Part shown: positions 38,401 through 48,864 of the stretch, piece by piece
Layout of the letters: each line of letters starts with the position of its first letter
Numbering within the stretch: position 1 is the first letter of the stretch
Assembly (NCBI GenBank): GCA_914767715.1
Contig: OU612065.1
Coordinates: 14,196,001 to 14,260,000 of the forward strand
Length of the DNA stretch: 64,000 bases
Direction: 5' to 3'
Origin: Membranipora membranacea
Lineage: Eukaryota; Bryozoa; Gymnolaemata; Cheilostomatida; Membraniporidae
Notes under the pieces: generated by a model
Seen by the model: the letters and a program-made list of their open reading frames with translations, nothing else
Databases searched by the model: none
What the model was told of the DNA's origin: nothing
Position numbers and translations under genes: made by a program

Positions 38401-41366
38401 GTGAACAAGGTATAAAAAAGTGTCCAAATACGAAGATAATCATTTTGACTGTTCTAGAATTGGCCTTGCCTTAGTTTAAGTGCTCAAACGGTGCAAGATG
38501 CTGGTAGAGGCATTTCATTATCAACCACTTTCTCCCCTCCTTGATAATGAAATGCCTCTACCGGCATCTTGCACCGTTTGAGCACTTAAACTAGCCTTGC
38601 CTCAGATATTTGTGTAGGTTAAATCAAAGTTGTCACTTTTTCAGTGTCTTGGCACTGAAAAAGACTATTTTCATCCTTAGCTGCATACTCATAAATTGTC
38701 TTACGCTATGTTCAATCATGCTAGCCTTCATGACGCTGGTAATAGCATCAGACAAGACCAGTCAAAACCCTTCAAGCCAAGACATAAAGTTGGTCAAATT
38801 TATAGAGTCAATTAATTTGCCATAACCCACAGAGTTGGCGGCGCGATATTTGGCTGCAGTTTCTGCAACACACACTTGTCTATCAGTAAAATGGGGCCCA
38901 ACAAACCCCAGAGAAAAAAATTCAAACATAGAAACTTTGAGACTTGAGCAGTGAAGGAGATGGCTCTAACCAGCTGAACCACCTCCTACTCTGACCGAGC
39001 AACTCGCAGCTGTTATATGGCTAACAAAAAAAATACAGCGTGGCTTGATCTCCTTTGGTTACATATTTTGGCATTATGGCGATGGTATTTTGGGATATGG
39101 TATGTTGTCCCATATGGTATTATGTCCAATCTGGCTTTATATCCACTGGTATTTTGACACAACTGGCGTTTTGTGCAACTGGTATTTTGGCATTGGTATA
39201 GTGTTCAGTGGTATTATCACCTATGGCATTATGGCAATGGCATTGTGTCACTGGCATTTTGTCCCAATGGCATTTTGACCATGGCATTATGGCCGGGTAC
39301 CCAACTCCGTGGGTCACAATATTCTTCTAATACTGTCTGATATAATTCTTAAAACACCCAACTCCTACATTTGGAGGTAGTGAAGCACATAAAGGGCGAT
39401 GAGTATTCTGGGTTAACAGAGTTCTTGCACGATGGACCAATAAAACTATAAAACTGTCTAGAATTTTGGAAAATTAGCAATACAATCATAGTGCATGATA
39501 ATTCAGCTATTACCGATTTTTCGCCAGCTCAGATTAGAGCTTAATTTTGTCATGAAGTTGAGTAATGAAAGTGATGATAGCTACCCATAAATCCTCTTCT
39601 ATTTTAAGCAGTCAAGTATGTGCGAAAGAAAATCCAACGAAAACTAAACTTCTCTAGGCGCTTGCGTTGAATATGGGTGAGCGGAAACCTGCGCATGTTG
39701 ATAGCAAACACAAAGAATGATATGGTCTGATCTTCTTTTCAAAGACATATCACTATTGTAATGTGTGGTTCTCAATACCGTAAAGGTCGCTTATGACAAT
39801 CAAAACGCCTGATGTTACATCCCCAAGTCTTCAAAACTACAAAGATTGCCCAAAACAACCACAGTCTATGTAAAAACTATCCAATATTATAGCTTTTTTA
39901 GCTGGTTGGTACATTTTGTCACAGAACTTACAAAAGATTTTCAGAATCTAGTTATTGTATGTAAAAAAAAGTATGTTGTAAAGGGGTCTAGTTTCAGCTA
40001 ATAACTAAATTTGATAAAAACACAAAAACAAAGGGCTCAGGATAGGTTGTAGGCTACAACTCCCATGTCATATTTCAGCTTTCAGCCACTATTAATCTGA
40101 GTAGTATATGCACATAACAACAGCTTTTCTGAACCCAAAATAATCTTCTCTTGTCATGTGGGATCTAAGAATCTTCACTAGTAATTTTGAGCTTTACTGA
40201 AGCCTATACCACAAGTTATAAAAACACAGAAATTGAAGAGTGCCCATTTGTAACCTGGCTTCAACGTCCTTTGTACAGACTGCAGATTATCAATGCTTTG
40301 TGGTAAAGATTACCTCATCTTGTTTCAAATGGCTCCTTTGACCGATCTAATCACCAAAGATAGTACACAGCAGACATATATGTAGGTGTTTGTCCAGACT
40401 CCTACCACAGTCTACATGATATGAGCAGTGCAAGCGAAAAAGCTTGTCAGGAACAATGCCAACAAACTAGTTCTATCTCCACCAGTTCTTTTGGCACAAA
40501 GCTAGTCTGTGTTAAATTAGAAACTCACGGTATGAGCAATATGACTTCTGTTCCCCGTCTTCTTTTTACAGCTTTGCCAGACTTTGGTAGTCTCCTTATT
40601 TCTCATGGCTGGACCAGTATTCTATGCTCAAATATTTTGGCCACGAGAAGAAGGCTACATGACCAAAGCAAGGAAGTCAACCATCAAATGGCATTGTCTC
40701 AGGAGTGTCTTCAAACAAGGTTGTGGAGCAGCGATCATGTTCACCATTCTTAAACTAGCACATCTCACACCTGCAGCCTGGGGATGGGACAGGCTCCTGG
40801 CTATCGGCGTTGGACACCTAGTCGGGTTCACACTGTTGCTTCTTCCTATCTTCTTGATATCAACCAGGTAACTAAATTTGAGAGTCTTACATCAGGGTAT
40901 GTTTGTGAGATGGCAAAAACAAGGCTACATGCTGCACATAACAGTTCAACGTTATCCACTGAGAAAGCAGTATCTAAGACTAAAATCACAACCATGTATG
41001 TCGCTTCATACTGCTAGCGTGCCAAGCAATCACCTTATCAATATATCCGAAAGTACATCAAGATAAAGGTTACAAATGCCAATACTATCTCTGAAGGTTA
41101 AAAATTAAGCTGTTCTTTTACTCCTAAGATATGTGGTGACCCCAAGGATAGATATCAGACGATCAAAACAAAATCAGCAACCAACCAGGAGAAGACGACC
41201 ATCACGTAATTCCCAGAACAACACAAGACTCTACAATATGAATGAGGAGAATGTATACGCTGAATGGGAAGACAACAACGTTGATGATGATCAAGAATCA
41301 ACTAGCTCAGAGATTAGGATGAATGGTAACGCATCTAATGGTCACGTTGCTGCCAAACAAGATTAG
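35449..41366 (+). CDS. Unrecognised multi-pass membrane protein, 4 exons, 329 aa
   Basis: Exons: 35449-35842, 36367-36428, 40572-40867, 41129-41366; phases close exactly and the last exon ends in TAG. Hydrophobic helices are visible at about 5-24, 36-58, 75-95, 104-122, 155-175, 200-218 and 224-248, so around seven membrane passes. Between helices 4 and 5 is a hydrophilic loop (REFYEGKKYELTDF). After the last helix comes an 80-residue tail, first very basic (RRSKQNQQPTRRRRPSR), then acidic and Asn/Ser-rich. Fragments such as AGPVFYAQIFWP and GWDRLLAIGVGH look conserved, but I cannot name the family. It lacks the GPCR landmarks (no DRY-like or NPxxY motif), so seven helices alone do not make it a receptor. 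Intron 2 is 4.1 kb and carries several repeats. Confidence 0.75.
36556..36795 (+). mobile_element. Degenerate tRNA-derived SINE with short minisatellite head
   Basis: The tRNA-like part begins near 36686 with GAGTAGGTGTTGGCTCAG followed by TTAGAGC, an A-box-like region. It matches the heads of the copies at 38.9 kb and 56.5 kb. Upstream are a few ATGCCA-type units and a stretch (AACCAAAGGAGATCAAGCCAC) that recurs inverted at about 39040-39065. Confidence 0.65.
38472..38593. repeat. 122-bp near-perfect hairpin, 53-bp arms
   Basis: The arm at 38472-38524 and the arm at 38541-38593 are reverse complements over 53 bases, with one difference that would be a G·U pair in RNA. The loop is 16 bases, C/T-rich. 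It lies in intron 2 of the multi-pass gene, so it would be transcribed in the sense direction. Confidence 0.95.
38890..38992 (-). mobile_element. Degenerate tRNA-derived SINE, inverted relative to the 36.7-kb copy
   Basis: On the minus strand it begins GAGTAGGAGGTGGTTCAGC followed by TGGTTAGAGC, the D-arm/A-box region. Its 5' flank (minus strand: AACTCGCAGC region, then the ATTTTTTTTGT tract) is shared with the copy at 36.6 kb. Confidence 0.65.
39066..39300 (-). repeat. Degenerate minisatellite, 14-17 bp units
   Basis: On the minus strand about 14 consecutive units follow CCA-N5-9-ATAATR, for example CCATTGGGACAAAATG, CCAGTGACACAATG, CCATTGCCATAATG. Unit length and middle sequence vary. Both borders match the 36.55-kb copy, where most of the units are missing. 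Confidence 0.85.
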
Positions 41367-42203
41367 AATCATCAGCGTGACTTTACCACCGTGCATGATG
41401 CCTCCAGTGCAGCTCTACAGGGTCATTTCTACATGAATACCAAATAAGGAAAAGCTTGTTAATACATGTTTGTGTTCAGATCGGAACTATATATTTTAAA
41501 TTCACTGTATGTGCAATGAGCTGGCATAGCTATCCACTTTCGCAGAAGAATGTGAGACACATGTACCGGATGATTACACATTATTTCATAACAAACACAT
41601 TTTACCTGATTTCGCAATCCATTTTATGAGCAGATATTCTGATTTTTATGTCTTTCACAAACATTTTTATGCATCTGATGCTAGGCTCAATTACTTAACA
41701 TTTTATCACCCTCAGACCAATAGCAGTCCTTGAGTAGACCAAGTTATTGATTTAAAATGTAGTGTTAGGGTAGTATGAATCTTTAGAATTCTCAGCATCA
41801 ACTATTGAATAGTGATTATATGTATTGTCAGTTCCATGTTGTTATAACAGAGACTATATCTATAGTCTCTGGTTAAAATATATTATACACATGAGCATGG
41901 AGTTGTCCTGGCTTATTTCAATATGGAATCAAACACTTGGTTGATGCTGATTCATATTTTGTATCATGTAAATTAAAATTCCTATACTGTTATATAAAAC
42001 AAACATTGTCAAAAATATTTCATTAAATATTTATCCCTTGTTTGGGTACCATAATTTATCATGGCAATACATTGATTCCATTGAAAAGTGTATTTATAAA
42101 GCAGAAAAAAAGGTGTAGCAGCTTGATAGTTTGATGTGGCAAAGATTTGCAAACCATATTCTGGAATGTTTTTAGTGAGGTATTTGCATCTAGTCACTCT
42201 GAA
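41367..42203. other. Tail-to-tail spacer between multi-pass gene and LSM11
   Basis: No supported gene. A palindrome CAGAGACTATA/TATAGTCTCTG lies at 41848-41871; the rest is A/T-rich 3' flank of both genes. Confidence 0.6.
41848..41871. repeat. Short palindrome, TATAGTCTCTG family
   Basis: CAGAGACTATA, two bases, TATAGTCTCTG: 11-bp perfect arms. A closely similar palindrome occurs at 54567-54597, also followed by GT. Confidence 0.85.
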
Positions 42204-43816
42204 CTAAAGGCTAGCATTTATGGCGACAACACTATCACCTCTTATGAATATTTGCTGCAGATGTCTATGCTTGATGTTGCTTGTTGGGGTAAGGTTTAGA
42301 GATTCTACTCGTTTTGCTATGAGATCTACTTCAGTACTCTGCTGTCGGGCAGCTTGTTCAGCTTCTGCCTCACGCAACCGTTGCTCAGCTCGTAAAGATT
42401 TGTAATACTTACCCCTTCGATGCGTGACCTCGTCTCTCTTATCTGTCCACAGACTTGAGTATGTCTCATCAACATCTACCATTGCCTGAAATCAAAGCAA
42501 ATACAACTATAACATTATACTCTGTTGGTAGAGCCTACTTCCACCAACAGTCATCACCGGAAAGCAAAGCCTTTATAAACAAAAATACTCAAGCTGGCCA
42601 AAGTTTGTTTATTTGGTTACCAGGCTGAAACTTTCATGGACAGTGTGTCTTCTCGTTACTAAATAATTTTCTTCACATAGTTCAAAACGACCAAAGAATC
42701 AAATCATACCATCTGGGTAGGATACGATTCAAGGATTTTTTCAAAGCCAACTACCAAACTGTCATCTACATAAGATTTGGTTTAGTATTCAAACTCACCA
42801 AGTTGAAGTATTTATCGAATGCTACCACAAATCCTGTACATGTGCCTCGAATACCTTTGAATGACCTTGTTATTACTTTTACTCTGGTTCTGGATTGAAC
42901 CCAGCCGTTTAGCAACTTGGATGGTCCGTCTTTCACTATAAGAAAGACCGAATACTGTGTGATACAACAATACGGTAACAACATGTTGATTAAAGGGTTG
43001 ACTAAAAATCAGAGATCTTGTCCCACGCCACATCCCAAAGCATGGGCGGCGAAAAATACTGTTTGCAGGCAGGTCGGAGCACACCTGGGGGCCAACCAAA
43101 CCCCAGTAGTCGATGAACCGCAGTGGGATTTGAACCCACGACCTTTAGCATTCGCATACTAAAGGTATGGCGCTCTAACCAACTGAGCCACCTTCTACTC
43201 CTATAACTATACACCATAACTTCCAATCACCCCATGTCAGACTTGCACAATGACTTTCCATCGACACAATGTAAACCCTTCCATTGCTCATGACATAAGT
43301 TGTTAATAGGTAGCCTATCAAGGGCAGTAGATTCCTGTAATGTTTTGTTGGAACAGTAGCTTACATTCCATCCTAGTAAGAACATTTTTCATTGTATCCA
43401 TTGTTCTCCTCCTCATTTCATCTGAGGCCTGAACAGCAGCTGCAGTATCTGCTGCTGCCTTCTGTTTGGCAGCCTGTTTGAGTTTCTGTTTTCCTTCATG
43501 CTCTGACTGAGCTTTGAGAAACGCTTCTGGATCCGCCTGATATTCTTCAAACTGTGCCACGCTTCTCAGTGGTTCCACATTAGGCAGCCCTAAAAGGAAA
43601 ATGAGTCTAAATATTCAATTAAATCAATAGAGTCAATTTTTTGGAATCGGGATTTTTATAGTGAATTCGGTCGTTAAAAACATTATTAGGCTTAGTGAAA
43701 AAATGTGAGTTTATAGCAAAAATGTGATGGTGAATAAACATACCGGGGACTGATGGAGCATGAAGAGCTGTTAGAGGATCAAAGTTTGCTGACTGAGGGT
43801 TTAACTGGTCTCCCAT
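42204..43816 (-). CDS. LSM11: U7 snRNP Sm-like protein LSm11, 4 exons, 238 aa
   Basis: Subunit of the U7 snRNP ring that directs 3'-end cleavage of replication-dependent histone pre-mRNAs in the nucleus. Exons in transcript order: 43816-43744, 43589-43365, 42935-42799, 42485-42204. The N-terminus has FDPLTALHAP, matching the FDPLLALYAP box of human LSm11. Residues about 90-99 hold NVLTRM, also conserved. The Sm1-like segment ITRSFKGIRGTCTGFVVAFD runs into MVDVDETY. The Sm2-like end HLQQIFIRGDSVVAIN closes the protein. Exon 2 encodes a Lys/Ala/Gln-rich helix in the place of the human basic linker. At 238 aa it is much shorter than the 360-aa human protein, because the spacer between Sm1 and Sm2 is small. 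An in-frame stop upstream supports the ATG at 43816. Confidence 0.93.
43005..43201 (-). mobile_element. tRNA-derived SINE in LSM11 intron 2
   Basis: On the minus strand it starts GGAGTAGAAGGTGGCTCAG, with A box TGGCTCAGTTGG and B box GGTTCAAATCCC, so the head is tRNA-like. The anticodon region is an over-long stem (CCTTTAG…CTAAAGG), so it cannot be a normal tRNA. The body contains AGGTGTGCTCCGACCTGCCT then GCAAAC, shared with the copy at 56.5 kb. Confidence 0.88.
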
Positions 43817-44925
43817 CGCACTGCCCTCTAGTTTCAGAGAGCTTGAGCCAAATATTGCGAACTCGGATCAAAAAGACAAATGTTTTCCATCAGCTGTGCA
43901 TGCCATGTTGTATATTAACTGCAAAAAGTTCAGGTCATAATGCAACATGATAAAGCAACCCCAGCTGTATACAATTCATCTGGCCAACCATTGGGTTCAA
44001 CACACAAAATTTAGGTACAGCAATAATTTGTTTGTTTCAACCAACTAGCCCAAAACTAGACTACACTAACACACAACTGCTTGCATATGGACTTGACTTG
44101 TTACTACTCTACTGACTTAATATCTTGACTTAGCTCTTGCCATTGTAACAAACCCAAGCTCCAAACACACTAAGTCAGTGCCTGAATAAAAGCTTGATAG
44201 CAGCATGCTAATCATAACTATGTAATTGAGAAATACTTGAATATTATATCATATACCCTCAAGAGAAGGCATATGTGTGTACCACAGGTCTACACCAAAA
44301 ACTGGGACTTTGGCAATGTTTGACTGCCCCCTTGAGGGGCAATGTTTGACCAAGGACTTGGTTTGACTGCCCCCCTTGACTGAGGGGGGCAGTCAAACAT
44401 TGCCAAAGTCCAAGGTTTGGAGTAAGCCTAGACATGTGGCGAATATATAAAACCAACTAATTTTTGCTTCAAAACTCATGTGTTACCAACGCGTATGGTA
44501 GTAGCTGTAGTCCCTATAACTTTCTTTTATGTATCTATAACAGAAAATTTTCTAGTAAATTAGATTATTGAATAAAATTTCTTTTCATATCAACCCATGT
44601 GAATAGTTTCTGTTTGCAATAGCCCTTGAATCTAAAACAAGGAAGGGGGCCTTAGTGGCCTCTGTAAGAACAAACTCAATAGAATTTAGCTTAATAGAAA
44701 CTTGTTTTAATTGGCTGAAATTTAAGCTCCACCTTTTTCAAAACGAAAGCATGTCAATTAACCTCTTCAGAATATTCCCGATCCCATTGACATATAATGC
44801 AGAGCTCAATGTCTTTCATTTCTAAAGAAAAGTACCAAAGTAAATTTTGTTCACACTAAAACTATATGACCTAGACTGGAAATCATCACTTGATCAAACC
44901 TATCCTCTACATTCTGTTCTCTGCA
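43817..44925. other. Divergent 5' region shared by LSM11 and GKAP1
   Basis: About 1.1 kb between the two start codons; it must contain both promoters. I see no clear TATA box or CpG cluster. A G/C-rich inverted repeat sits at 44305-44411. Confidence 0.6.
44305..44411. repeat. Inverted repeat with C/G runs
   Basis: GGACTTTGGCAATGTTTGAC then TGCCCCCTTGA on the left is mirrored on the right by TGAGGGGGGCA then GTCAAACATTGCCAAAGTCC. The spacer repeats parts of the arm (GGCAATGTTTGACCAAGGAC, GTTTGACTGCCCCC), so it looks like nested duplication. Confidence 0.9.
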
Positions 44926-47900
44926 ATGGCTGCATCAATTCAGGCATCTAGATTTGCATTGCTTAATCTTGATGGGAGCAGTGATGAAGATGGAAAGTCA
45001 AAGAATCAGAAAGGAGGTGCTGCCAAAGCAAATGGAAGTGCCAAAAGAAAGAAAACAAACAAGAAGAAACAGAACTCTGCTGCAGATGTAAATCATTACA
45101 ACTTATTAAAAAAATAATTAACTTAACATCAACCAAACTTTACCCTAACAAGTATCTCATAACCACATGATCTATCAAAAGAAACTACTCAAAACCAGCA
45201 ATTACAATATTATTATTCACCCTCCAATATTCCATGAATCCTTGGCTTGTCAAACACAAACAATGATGTGAGTAATCTTCATTAGTGTGTTGCGGCTCTT
45301 CGAATGCAACCGGTCTGATTGTCCGAAGTAACAGAGAAAGAATGTCCGCGCTTCTACTGTGCCACTTGTATAAGTGGACACTATGCACTGACCAATGTAA
45401 GGGAGTTCATTGCACTGACACACTTTAGTACTGTCTCGATATTATTGTAGTTGCGGAATTTAGCATTTGGAGGTGGAAAGACCAGTGGAAACCAGGGTCA
45501 ACCACAAAAGCTTGTACAGCAACAACACTCAACACCACCTTCACACCAGTATGAAACATGGGTAGAGCAAGACCAGGGAATGGTTGACGAGCTATTTCAG
45601 AAAGAACTTCAGCAGGCAATTCTCCTATCGAAGGTTGACTCGGAGAAACAAGTAAGCTCTCAAGAATTGAACATTTCAGTGCATTTTGACTCAAAGTTGG
45701 TTGTATTAGTACAATTGAACAATATTTATTTTAGTCTTGTATTAATATATGTAATTAGTTCACCTTGTGGTTTTTGCAGACAGCCGAGAGAAAAACTACT
45801 CAAGAAGAAAACCAAAATGAAACAGATACAAGTGGTAGTAAGAAGAAAAAGAAAAATAAGAATAAAGCCAAAACCATCTCGATGGATGAGTTTCAAAATG
45901 GGCCTGCTCAGCCTGAAGAAAAAGGTAGACTTCTCAAACAGATCATCACCTGTTATTTACTTGTATAAAGGAATCTGATGTACCGAAGTAGACCAGACAT
46001 GTCAATAAAAGAAAATAAATAATGGTGAACTTTAAGGACAACTTATAGGAAACTCACTTAGACAATGGAACACAATAATATTAAGTTTCAATCCATAAGG
46101 ATCCATATGAATTATATGAATTTTGCCCTAGTAGGATGCAACTAGCCAATGTGTTGGCTAGGTAGCAACCAATATTGAATTAGCAGAATTTTAAACCAAA
46201 GCATTGTTTGGGAGGTAGTGTTTCTATTTCTAGCTTTCCCTACTTTCCAACTTCCCTCCAACCCAAGTTTGAAAATAGTATATACTGTCATGACCCGCAA
46301 CGATTTCTCATTCAAATTGCAAAGTAAAGTGACCTGATGAGTGGAGATACTTCGCACAACAAACTTCTTGCCGTACTTGTCATACTCCTAATGCTCGGGC
46401 GTTCTGGTTATTTCTTATCACAGGCCAATCCAAACAATGCCAAAAAATAGTCAATAAAGAAACATGTGCTTGTATGAAGGCTTCAAAAAATTATATATTA
46501 TTGTAGTGTGGATAAGGGTTGGCTGTATATAGTTACCCTTGACACAACATGAATACCATCTGCATATTTCTGTTGTTGAAAGTAATTTCATTAAAAAAAT
46601 TTTAAAAATGAAATCAAGTTCAGTGGCAGTTATTCCATCATTTTGTTATTGTACCTCTGTCCTCTATTGCACATTTTCATTCATTCTCTTCAGCCACGAA
46701 AAGTTTCAAGACAAAGATGCTCATGCATTCTGTCTACAGTTTATGATCGTCTGTTCTTGTAGAAGATCACTACTTGGATAAAAGGAAAATATCTGGTAGC
46801 GGAGATAACTTTTTCAACAGCGTTGAGTCTGGTGTCGCACAAATAGTCAGAAAAGATAAACTACAAGAAGAGTATCAAAAGGTAAGAAATAAGCAATAAA
46901 ATGCTCATGCCGTGTAAAAAATTTATGCTTGCGGTAATTTTCTGCATTGCGATGATGACTTTTTTGATGGGCTCAATTTTTAACTCATTGATTATTGATA
47001 GTAACTGATAACTGACTGTGACATAACATATATTATAAATTATAACATAGTCCCAATAATACCAGCATAGGTTAACACTTTGACATTAAAGATATTTGAG
47101 TTGCAATTGGCCTGTGTCAAAACTAATGGTGTTGCTCATGGTACATACCACTGGGTAATCGGCTGGGAGACATTCCTTTTTTAGTCTCATGGAGCAAAAA
47201 CCATATGTTATAGCCATAGATATAAAAACTGTTTTTTATATATGGTTATAGCTCGATGTACATTTTGTAGCAATATAAGGTTCAGTCGGTGCTACAAGCC
47301 AAACATACACAAGAAATGGAGACCAAAGATGAAACAATAGCAAAACTACGCCAAGAACTTGCTGTATCTCAGGTTTGTTTAAAAAATTCTGGACCCTTGC
47401 ACCATCCTGTATACCCTTGTACCCTTGTATACATGTACCATCCTCAAGTATTTTCTTACATATGCTAAGTAAATCTCAAAGAAAGTGGTATTGGTTTGCT
47501 CCTGCACTCTTTAATGATGTTGTGTTTCTCAGTAGATCTCATTGGGTGTTATTGTACATCTTTACCAGCAGGCCTGGCCTATTGCGGTCAGTATTGAAGA
47601 TATATGAGTAAGTGTCTAGATGTAAAACCCTGTTGGTTATCAACCTAGTCATAGCCCATTTAACAAAAGAATTTGATCGGTTTTGCTGCCTTGTCTCATC
47701 ATTGTCTTCTCATGGTGATTTTAGGAAGAGCTAAAAACAGTCAAAAAGAGGAACAAGCAGCTTTGTTTCATACTTGGACAAGGGGAAAGTAAGTATTAAG
47801 TCAAGCCAACAGCTAATGCCAAAAAAAGAATAAAGGAAAATCTTGAATGTGATTGGAACAGCCTGTCAATCCTAAGCTTATGATTGAGAGGTTATTAACA

Positions 47901-48834
47901 GTCACTATATGAAAACCTAGGCACTCTAGCCGATATGACCATTTCAAGTTCAATGGTGATGTGCGATTGTTTGCCACAATTCGATGTAACGTGAGAATGT
48001 CTACCATGCTTCATGATACAAGAACATTGTGCATCGTAAACTGTGAACACTACTATTACCATACCAATAAAGCCCTACTATAATGTATATATTGGGGATG
48101 ATATTTCTAGTGAAAGAAAAGGCAGAAATCTTGCAACAGGTAGATTCACTCACACAAATAAAAGATGAGCTGACGTCTCAAGTTACGTCTCTTACTACAG
48201 AACTGGAAAAGGAGCGTTCAAAAGTGCACACCCTTCTAAATGATGCGAAAGCCAAGGTAAGTTTTTTGAGCATGTTGATGTTATCATAACCCCCATGCCT
48301 CAATGAGGTTCTGTTGCATATGAAATTAAAAATATCGAAGAATCGTCCAATCTTTATATCAATTTATCGCTTTTGAAGGTAAAGTCTTGACGTGGTTAGA
48401 GACATGTGTTGTTTTATATTGGAATAACCATCACATGTGATCAATCCATCTGTTGGATTCATTGTAGAAAAAGTGAAAGATTTCAGGTGCCGTGTTTGTA
48501 TGATGGTCAACTGGGTAAAAGGTATTATTTCATGAAGGACTGAGCAAATGCTTCACATACTCGTCTTCGATATCAATGTTGTAAATATTGGTGATTCCAT
48601 TGTTTTTATTTTGTTCTAAGAAAAATAGTGTTTTCCTATAATTGTATTTTTCACAAATATGTTTTACTGACGTAATAAGGATCTTCTAGCTGGTCAGTAA
48701 AGATCCATTTGCTTCTATGATATTAGCAGCATTACTTACCACTAACACTTCACAGCCAAAGATTAAGTCATGTGTTTTATAAAAATCAAGGTGTTTTGTT
48801 TTCTGTTTTGTAATAGGTTTCAAGTAGTTTATGA
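44926..48834 (+). CDS. GKAP1: G kinase-anchoring protein 1, 8 exons, about 318 aa
   Basis: Orthologue of GKAP1 (GKAP42), a Golgi-associated coiled-coil protein known in mammals to bind cGMP-dependent protein kinase I. Exons: 44926-45087, 45451-45651, 45780-45924, 46763-46881, 47271-47372, 47725-47788, 48111-48256, 48817-48834. The N-terminal ASRFALLNLD box and the LRNLAF segment match the human protein. They are followed by a helix with LFQKELQQAILLSK, a Lys-rich tract, TISMDEF, and NFFNSVE. The C-terminal half is coiled coil, with MKEKAEILQQVDSLTQIKDE matching human [20 protein letters not shown]. The final exon of 18 bases, coding VSSSL and stop, is the least certain. Exon 5 has two possible acceptors nine bases apart. 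Confidence 0.92.
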
Positions 48835-48858
48835 AAGAGATAAATCAGAAACAATTCC

Positions 48859-48864
48859 AATAAA
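48859..48864 (+). terminator. Polyadenylation hexamer for GKAP1
   Basis: AATAAA 25 bases after the proposed GKAP1 stop codon, which also supports the short last exon. Confidence 0.5.

Noticed and set aside
35449-41366. Calling the multi-pass protein a GPCR because of about seven helices
   Set aside because: No DRY-like, CWxP or NPxxY motif, and helix spacing and loops do not fit class A; helix count alone is weak evidence.
43128-43201. Functional tRNA gene on the minus strand
   Set aside because: A and B boxes are present, but the anticodon arm is too long and no proper acceptor stem closes; the same body follows in other copies, so it is a SINE head.
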